A DNA stretch of 64,000 nt from Tateyamaria sp. Alg231-49 (GTDB taxonomy: Bacteria > Pseudomonadota > Alphaproteobacteria > Rhodobacterales > Rhodobacteraceae): assembly GCF_900143535.1 (NCBI RefSeq), contig NZ_FRFA01000006.1:208280-272279 (forward strand), read 5' to 3'. A program made the position numbers and the translations under genes. Numbering within the stretch: the stretch's first letter is position 1; each line of letters starts with the position of its first letter. The notes under the pieces are model-generated. The model searched no databases, was not told where the DNA came from, and saw only the letters and a list, made by a program, of their open reading frames with translations. Below, in pieces: positions 58,558-64,000 of the stretch.

Positions 58558-60138
58558 ATGAAGATCGGGACACCAAAAGAGATTTTTGCCGGAGAGCACC
58601 GCGTCGCGATGACGCCTGAAAGTGCTTTGGCGCTTCAAAAGCTCGGGCACACCTGTGTGATCGAAGCCGGTGCCGGCGCTGCTGCGGGTTTTGCCGACAA
58701 AGCCTATAAAGAGGCAGGCGTCGAAGTGGTCAAGACTGCGGCCGCATTGTGGAAGGCCGCTGATGTGGTCGCCAAGGTGCGCGTGCCCGATGACGCCGAA
58801 ATGAAGCGTCTGCGCGCAGACCAAACTCTCATTTCATTCTTCAGCCCCGTCGCGGACGAGGACAAGATGCAGGCCGCCGCCAAGAAAGGCGCGACCGTCG
58901 TCGCAATGGAGATGATCCCGCGTATCAGCCGCGCGCAGAAGATGGATGCGCTGTCTTCGATGGCCAATATCGCGGGCTACCGTGCCGTCATCGAGGCTGG
59001 CAACAACTTTGGCCGTTTCTTTACCGGTCAGATCACCGCTGCGGGCAAGGTGCCCCCGGCCAAGGTGCTGGTTGTGGGCGCCGGTGTCGCCGGATTGGCG
59101 GCCATCGGGACATCCACCAGCCTTGGTGCGATCACCTACGCCTTTGACGTGCGCCCGGAAGTGGCCGAGCAAGTTGAATCGATGGGCGCAGAGTTCGTCT
59201 ATCTGGACTTTGAAGAAGAGCAGACAGACGGCGCTGCCACTGGTGGATACGCCTCCGTATCTTCCCCTGAATTCCGCGAGGCACAACTGGCCAAGTTCCG
59301 TGAACTGGCCCCCGAAGTTGACATCGTGATCACCACAGCCCTCATCCCCAACCGGGACGCACCCGAATTGTGGACCGAGGACATGGTCAAAGCGATGAAA
59401 CCGGGTTCGGTCATCGTCGACCTTGCCGCAGAAAAAGGCGGCAACTGCAAACTGACGGTGATGGACGAAAAGATTGTGACGGCCAATGGCGTCACCATCA
59501 TCGGCTACACCGACTTCCCAAGCCGTATGGCGACGCAGGCCTCCAGCCTTTATGCGACGAACATCCGCCACCTGATGACGGACCTGACGCCGGAAAAAGA
59601 CGGCGAAATCAATCACAACATGGAAGATGACGTGATCCGGGGCGCCACCATTGCGCACGGAAAAGAAGTCACCTTCCCGCCACCACCGCCCAAAGTGGCG
59701 GCCATTGCGGCGGCTCCCAAGAAAGAGCCCGCCAAGGAGCTTACAGCGGAAGAAAAGCGCGCAGCCGAAGACGCTGCCTTTAAGCAGCAGACCCGCAATC
59801 AGGTCACTTTGCTGGGTGTTGGTGCAGCCCTCGTGTTGGGCGTGGGATTGATCCCCGGTATGCCCGCCAGCTTCATGCAACACTTCATCGTTTTTGTGTT
59901 GAGCGTGTTTATTGGCTTCCAGGTCATCTGGAACGTGGCGCATTCGTTGCACACACCACTGATGGCGGTCACCAACGCGATTTCGTCCATCATCATCTTG
60001 GGGGCTTTGATCCAGGTTGGATCGTCAAGTCTACTCATAACGTTGCTTGGGGCCTTGGGGATATTCATGGCGTCCGTCAACATCTTTGGCGGCTTCCTCG
60101 TGACACGGCGTATGCTCGCCATGTTCCAGAAATCTTAA
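58558..60138 (+). CDS. pntA: NAD(P) transhydrogenase alpha subunit PntA
   Basis: The 526-aa protein starts at ATG 58558 (gggggag upstream). It joins the NAD(H)-binding domain I ([17 protein letters not shown] at the start, [21 protein letters not shown]ossmann loop) through a Lys/Ala/Pro-rich linker to C-terminal membrane segments. With PntB it couples hydride transfer between NADH and NADP+ to proton movement. pntB follows 16 bp later. Confidence 0.96.
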   Translation: MKIGTPKEIFAGEHRVAMTPESALALQKLGHTCVIEAGAGAAAGFADKAYKEAGVEVVKTAAALWKAADVVAKVRVPDDAEMKRLRADQTLISFFSPVADEDKMQAAAKKGATVVAMEMIPRISRAQKMDALSSMANIAGYRAVIEAGNNFGRFFTGQITAAGKVPPAKVLVVGAGVAGLAAIGTSTSLGAITYAFDVRPEVAEQVESMGAEFVYLDFEEEQTDGAATGGYASVSSPEFREAQLAKFRELAPEVDIVITTALIPNRDAPELWTEDMVKAMKPGSVIVDLAAEKGGNCKLTVMDEKIVTANGVTIIGYTDFPSRMATQASSLYATNIRHLMTDLTPEKDGEINHNMEDDVIRGATIAHGKEVTFPPPPPKVAAIAAAPKKEPAKELTAEEKRAAEDAAFKQQTRNQVTLLGVGAALVLGVGLIPGMPASFMQHFIVFVLSVFIGFQVIWNVAHSLHTPLMAVTNAISSIIILGALIQVGSSSLLITLLGALGIFMASVNIFGGFLVTRRMLAMFQKS

Positions 60139-60154
60139 GGCGGGGCAGGGACTT

Positions 60155-61672
60155 ATGGAAAACGCATTCACCATTGCGGCCTATGTGGTCGCAGCCATCC
60201 TCTTTATCCTGAGCCTTGGCGGTCTGTCCGGGCAGGAAAGCGCCAAGCGGGCCGTCTGGTACGGCATTGTGGGCATGGCCATCGCCGTTCTGGCCACGTT
60301 GATTGGCCCGGGTTCGGGCCTGTGGTTTGCCTCGCTTGTTCTGATCGCTGGCGGCGCAGCAGTTGGGTATCAACTCGCCACCAAGGTCGAGATGACCCAG
60401 ATGCCCGAACTGGTGGCCATCATGCACTCGCTGGTTGGTCTGGCGGCGGTCTTTGTTGGCTTCAACGCGGACCTAATGATCAATTACATTGGCGGTGTGT
60501 ATGAAGCTGAGGGCCTTGTGATGGGCGCCGTGGACGCAGGTGGCGTCAAGGCAATTGGACTGCCCAAAGAGGTCTATGAAGGCTTGTCAGCCTTTGGACA
60601 GCTTATCGCGAAGAAATCCAGCGTTGAGATTGGTATTCTGCGCGTTGAACTGGTGCTTGGCATCTGGATCGGGGCCGTGACCTTTACTGGCTCTGTGATC
60701 GCTTACGCCAAGCTTGCAGGTTCGTCTTCGAAACTGCCAATTAATATCGACACCAGTGCGAAGAAACTGCCCGGCGGGCATATGCTGAATGCCGGGGCTG
60801 CGGCTCTGTCTGTGCTGCTTTTGATCGTTTACCTTGGCGGTAGCGGGTCATGGGCGCTGGTTCTGCTGACGCTGGCGGGGCTCTTTATTGGCTATCACCT
60901 GATCATGGGGATTGGCGGCGCTGATATGCCGGTCGTGGTGTCCATGCTGAACAGCTATTCTGGCTGGGCGGCTGCGGCCATCGGCTTCTCCCTTGGCAAC
61001 GATCTGTTGATCGTTGTGGGCGCGCTGGTCGGCTCTTCTGGTGCGATCCTGTCCTACATCATGTGTAAGGCAATGAACCGGAGTTTCGTGTCCGTGATCC
61101 TGGGCGGCTTTGGCGGCCCTGCGGGCGAGCAGATGGCCGTGGAAGGCGAACAGATCGCTATTGAGGCGGACGGTGTCGCCGCCGCCCTGAACGAGGCGGA
61201 CAGCGTGGTGATCATCCCCGGCTACGGTATGGCGGTGGCGCAAGCCCAACAGGGCGTGGCCGAGTTGACGCGCAAACTGCGTGCGGCAGGCAAAACAGTG
61301 CGCTTTGCTATCCACCCGGTGGCGGGTCGTTTGCCCGGGCACATGAACGTGCTTCTGGCGGAGGCCAAAGTGCCCTACGACATCGTGCTGGAGATGGACG
61401 AGATCAACGACGACTTCCCCGACACGGATGTCGCCATCGTCATCGGCTCGAACGACATCGTAAACCCGGCCGCACAGGACGATCCAAACTCGCCCATCGC
61501 GGGGATGCCGGTTTTGGAATGCTGGAAGGCGAAACAGGTGTTCGTATCCAAGCGTGGTCAAGGTACGGGGTATTCGGGCATCGAAAACCCGCTGTTCTTC
61601 AAGGACAACACGCGGATGTTCTATGGCGACGCCAAAGCCTCCATCGACAAACTGCTGCCAATCATTGACTGA
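60155..61672 (+). CDS. pntB: NAD(P) transhydrogenase beta subunit PntB
   Basis: The 505-aa protein has about eight to nine N-terminal membrane segments (domain II) and the NADP(H)-binding domain III, with [33 protein letters not shown] and [13 protein letters not shown]. Length is normal. A strong terminator follows the stop. Confidence 0.97.
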   Translation: MENAFTIAAYVVAAILFILSLGGLSGQESAKRAVWYGIVGMAIAVLATLIGPGSGLWFASLVLIAGGAAVGYQLATKVEMTQMPELVAIMHSLVGLAAVFVGFNADLMINYIGGVYEAEGLVMGAVDAGGVKAIGLPKEVYEGLSAFGQLIAKKSSVEIGILRVELVLGIWIGAVTFTGSVIAYAKLAGSSSKLPINIDTSAKKLPGGHMLNAGAAALSVLLLIVYLGGSGSWALVLLTLAGLFIGYHLIMGIGGADMPVVVSMLNSYSGWAAAAIGFSLGNDLLIVVGALVGSSGAILSYIMCKAMNRSFVSVILGGFGGPAGEQMAVEGEQIAIEADGVAAALNEADSVVIIPGYGMAVAQAQQGVAELTRKLRAAGKTVRFAIHPVAGRLPGHMNVLLAEAKVPYDIVLEMDEINDDFPDTDVAIVIGSNDIVNPAAQDDPNSPIAGMPVLECWKAKQVFVSKRGQGTGYSGIENPLFFKDNTRMFYGDAKASIDKLLPIID

Positions 61673-62078
61673 TACAGGGTGTTGACGACCTTTGTCGTCG
61701 GCGCCTTAAGAAAAGTGCACCGCCCCCATAATGGGGGCGGTGCTTTTTTTCCGTGAGTGAGTGGCGACGTTTTTGGCTTGCGCTGTCTGGTGCCACATTT
61801 GGTAATATGAACCACCAGCCCGTTTCCGTCGCGTAAATTGCCGATGTGAGCGAAAATTTATTTTTTCGGAACGGGCAGCCAAGTGTGAGCTGCAAGCGGA
61901 GCGTTTGCCGCGAAGGTTATGAAATTCCATCAGCTTTTGGCGGCAAGGCGCGGACTTTGGAAATGGGATTGTCCATTGCATACCGTTGTATTCCGTTAAC
62001 ATGTTGAAAAACAATAAAAAATAGTTTCGCTTTGTGCAGTTTTAGGATTATTTCGCTGCAAAAGAAGTCGGAGCAGTC
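61673..62078 (+). other. pntB-DUF3422 intergenic region; no gene seen
   Basis: This 406-bp gap holds a small hairpin GACGAC-CTTT-GTCGTC (61684-61699), the strong pntB terminator (61717-61750) and then an AT-rich stretch (61845-62060) that presumably contains the promoter of the DUF3422 gene. No credible ORF is present on either strand. Confidence 0.6.
61717..61750 (+). terminator. Strong Rho-independent terminator after pntB
   Basis: GCACCGCCCCCA at 61717-61728 pairs with TGGGGGCGGTGC at 61732-61743 across a 3-nt loop, followed by seven T (61744-61750). It lies about 45 bp after the pntB stop. Confidence 0.95.
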
Positions 62079-63362
62079 ATGTCCCCTGTCCAAGATCACC
62101 CGCTACGCTACCAACTGGCAAACGAATTGCATGCGCGGCCCTTTCCGTCGATGCAGGCTCCAAGTACGGCCGCTTATGTGGCGTTCAAACAGGCTGAAAT
62201 GGCCGCCAACCGCGACCGCAACGCGGACTTGGAACATTTGCACAAGTTGCTCGATAGGCATGGTGCCCAGCATCCACAGCCCGGTGCGACCCACTATTAC
62301 GGGCAGATCGGCAAGCATTGGCTCAAATGGGAACAGCACACAGAATTTGTCACCTACACGATCTTTTCCGAGGGGGTCGAAGAGCGCCCTTTTGATCCGC
62401 GCGCCTTTGATCCGTTCCCGCAAGACTGGCTGGAAGAGGCTCCGGGCCAACGGGTGACATCGATCCTTGTGCGCGTTGAACAGCGGGGGTCGGAGGGCGA
62501 AGTTCAAACTCGCCTGCGTGAATGGTTCGTGCCCGAAAGCCTTGCGGTCAGTTCAGTTCTGGAAGACGCGGCCATCATGGCAGGCGACTTCCGGATTGAT
62601 CAGCACGGACACATGCGCTTTGCCTTGTTTGCAAGCCCCAGCACGGGTGAACATCGTATGGGCCGGATCGTACAGCGCCTGTGTGAAATTGAGACATACA
62701 AGTCGATGTCGATGCTGGGCTTTGCCCGGGTCCGTAGCATGGGGGCACAGCTGGGCGCGCTGGACACGCGGTTGACTGAACTGGTCGAGTCCATGTCTGT
62801 CGGAACCTCCAAGGCCGAAGACACGCTGGATGCGCTGCTGGAAATCTCGGCGGAGTTGGAAACACTGTCAGCGCAATCGTCGTTCCGGTTTGGGGCCACA
62901 TGGGCCTACGAAGCCATCGTGACGGAGCGGATCGCTGCCCTGCGCGAAGAGCGGTTTCACGGGCGTCAGACCTTTCGCGAGTTCATGGTACGGCGCTATC
63001 AGCCTGCCATGCGCACGGTACGCTCTGCACAGGACCGGTTGGATGCGATGAGTGCGCGCGGGGTGCGGGCGGCCAACCTGCTGCGGACGCGTGTAGATGT
63101 GGAGCGCTCAGCCCAGAACCAGAACCTGCTGGAAAGCATGGACAAGCGTGCGGATTTGCAATTGCGCCTACAGCGCACGGTCGAGGGGCTGTCTGTGGTG
63201 GCGATTAGTTACTACGCGGTGTCGCTGGCCAGTTATCTTCTTTATCCACTGGAAGCGCCAACGGGGTTCTCCAAGGGTTTGTTGACCGCGCTGATCACCG
63301 TCCCGGTGGTGGTGCTGGTCTGGGCATCAGTGCGGCGGTTACGGCGCGCGGTGGAGAAGTAG
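62079..63362 (+). CDS. DUF3422 family protein with C-terminal membrane segments
   Basis: The 427-aa protein begins HPLRYQLANELHARPFPSM, the DUF3422 signature, has a long helical centre and ends with two hydrophobic segments (VVAISYYAVSLASYLLYPL and LLTALITVPVVVLVWA). The function is unknown. The start at ATG 62079 is preceded by gtcggagcag. Confidence 0.9.
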   Translation: MSPVQDHPLRYQLANELHARPFPSMQAPSTAAYVAFKQAEMAANRDRNADLEHLHKLLDRHGAQHPQPGATHYYGQIGKHWLKWEQHTEFVTYTIFSEGVEERPFDPRAFDPFPQDWLEEAPGQRVTSILVRVEQRGSEGEVQTRLREWFVPESLAVSSVLEDAAIMAGDFRIDQHGHMRFALFASPSTGEHRMGRIVQRLCEIETYKSMSMLGFARVRSMGAQLGALDTRLTELVESMSVGTSKAEDTLDALLEISAELETLSAQSSFRFGATWAYEAIVTERIAALREERFHGRQTFREFMVRRYQPAMRTVRSAQDRLDAMSARGVRAANLLRTRVDVERSAQNQNLLESMDKRADLQLRLQRTVEGLSVVAISYYAVSLASYLLYPLEAPTGFSKGLLTALITVPVVVLVWASVRRLRRAVEK

Positions 63363-63460
63363 GGCGGGTTGATCACGCACCTGCACGAAGTAAGTGTTGG
63401 CTTCGAACCTGCAGAGATCTGTGCCGCGCAGCGAATGGCCGCTTCGAGTATCCGTCTTGG

Positions 63461-64000
63461 TCAAGCGTGGTTTTGAACCCACTCTCGATCTGCTTTGACC
63501 AATGTGTTGGCGAGCTCAATGAGTTTCCGCATGATTGCTGTGAGAGCGACCTTTTGCGGTTTTCCCTGTTTGATCATTCTCTGGTATTTTTTGCACATAT
63601 CGGGGTTGTGTTTTACAGCGACGAGAGCAGGCATGTAGAGCGCGTCGCGCAACTGCTTTCGGCCCCCTTGAATGCTGGCTTTGCCACGCCACTTTCCCGA
63701 CTGTTGGGTCATCGGAGCCAGCCCGGTCAGGCTTGCAGCTTTCTTCTTATCAAGAGTACCGACCTCAGGCATCTCAATCAGAATGGTTGCTGCGGCCACT
63801 TCGCCTATGCCCGGGATTGATCGTAAAATTGCGTTGGCCCGGGCGCGGCTGGGGCAGTCTTGCAGCCTTACGTTAATGTCTTGTTGTAATGCCTTCAGCT
63901 GACGCGTTAGCTGTTCTATCCGTGCTTTGGTTTGCCGCCTGACGAGAGCAAGAGTTTGTGTTTGCAGACGATTTATCAATCGGGTGCGATCCTTGATAAG
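63461..64000 (-). mobile_element. IS110-family transposase, C-terminal part, cut by the window edge
   Basis: The frame is open to base 64000 and continues off the window, giving at least 179 aa of the C-terminal half. PGIGEVAAATILIEMPEVG, SLTGLAPMTQQSGKWRGK and GRKQLRDALYMPALVAV match the transposase_20 domain of IS110/IS116/IS902 elements. The catalytic DEDD domain would lie beyond the edge. The IS left end should fall between 63363 and 63460, though IS110 ends are not inverted repeats. Confidence 0.88.

Noticed and set aside
63363..63460. tRNA-like sequence near the IS110 element (ggcttcgaacctgc)
   Set aside because: A T-loop-like string is present, but no acceptor, D or anticodon stems could be paired.

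Overview
The window looks like a chromosomal segment of a marine alphaproteobacterium of the Roseobacter group (Rhodobacteraceae). The case rests on the gene order of a complete division and cell-wall (dcw) cluster, paired DUF2484 membrane proteins beside murC/murB, aerobic cobaltochelatase genes cobS and cobT, a pntA/pntB transhydrogenase pair, a DUF3422 protein, moderately high GC content, and ATGA start/stop overlaps throughout. No genus is claimed. I saw no rRNA, tRNA or CRISPR array.

Region 1 (about 1-26.3 kb, almost all + strand) is the dcw cluster: mraZ, rsmH, ftsL, ftsI, murE, murF, mraY, an unknown membrane-anchored protein, murD, then a 3.3-kb insertion (a minus-strand flavoprotein, a peroxiredoxin-like protein and a DUF922-type protease-like protein), then ftsW, murG, murC, a run of tiny membrane-protein genes, murB, ddl, ftsQ, ftsA, ftsZ and lpxC. 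It takes peptidoglycan synthesis from UDP-MurNAc to lipid II, adds septal transpeptidase and divisome assembly, and ends with the committed step of lipid A synthesis. The mraZ leader carries a three-repeat array fitting MraZ autoregulation and two NrdR-box-like sites. Several junctions hold very small ORFs that share ATGA overlaps with both neighbours.

Region 2 (26.5-31 kb) has bamD, recN and a CLC-type chloride channel or exchanger. Region 3 (31-39.6 kb) is mostly minus strand: cobS, a small exported protein, cobT, an M24 aminopeptidase P-like enzyme and a DUF427 protein, flanked by a J-domain protein, a BolA protein, a DUF4177 protein and a hotdog thioesterase. Region 4 (39.7-53.5 kb) is mixed housekeeping: a methyltransferase, a membrane-anchored alpha/beta hydrolase, gatB, two unknown proteins, a lytic transglycosylase, a short-chain dehydrogenase, a DUF1993 protein, pepN, and a photolyase/cryptochrome gene followed directly by a DUF2256 gene.

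Region 5 (53.6-64 kb) carries glcB (malate synthase G) with a GlcG-like gene, a class-I glutamine amidotransferase of the gamma-Glu-GABA hydrolase type, a RAYT-like gene that has lost its catalytic residues and sits just behind a perfect CtrA-type motif, a small membrane methyltransferase, pntA/pntB ending in a strong terminator, a DUF3422 gene, and the 3' part of an IS110-family transposase running off the right edge.

The least explained part is the murC-murB interval (17.3-19.0 kb): six consecutive tiny membrane-protein genes, two of them DUF2484 paralogues, the last apparently frameshifted, most joined by ATGA overlaps and the last feeding into murB.
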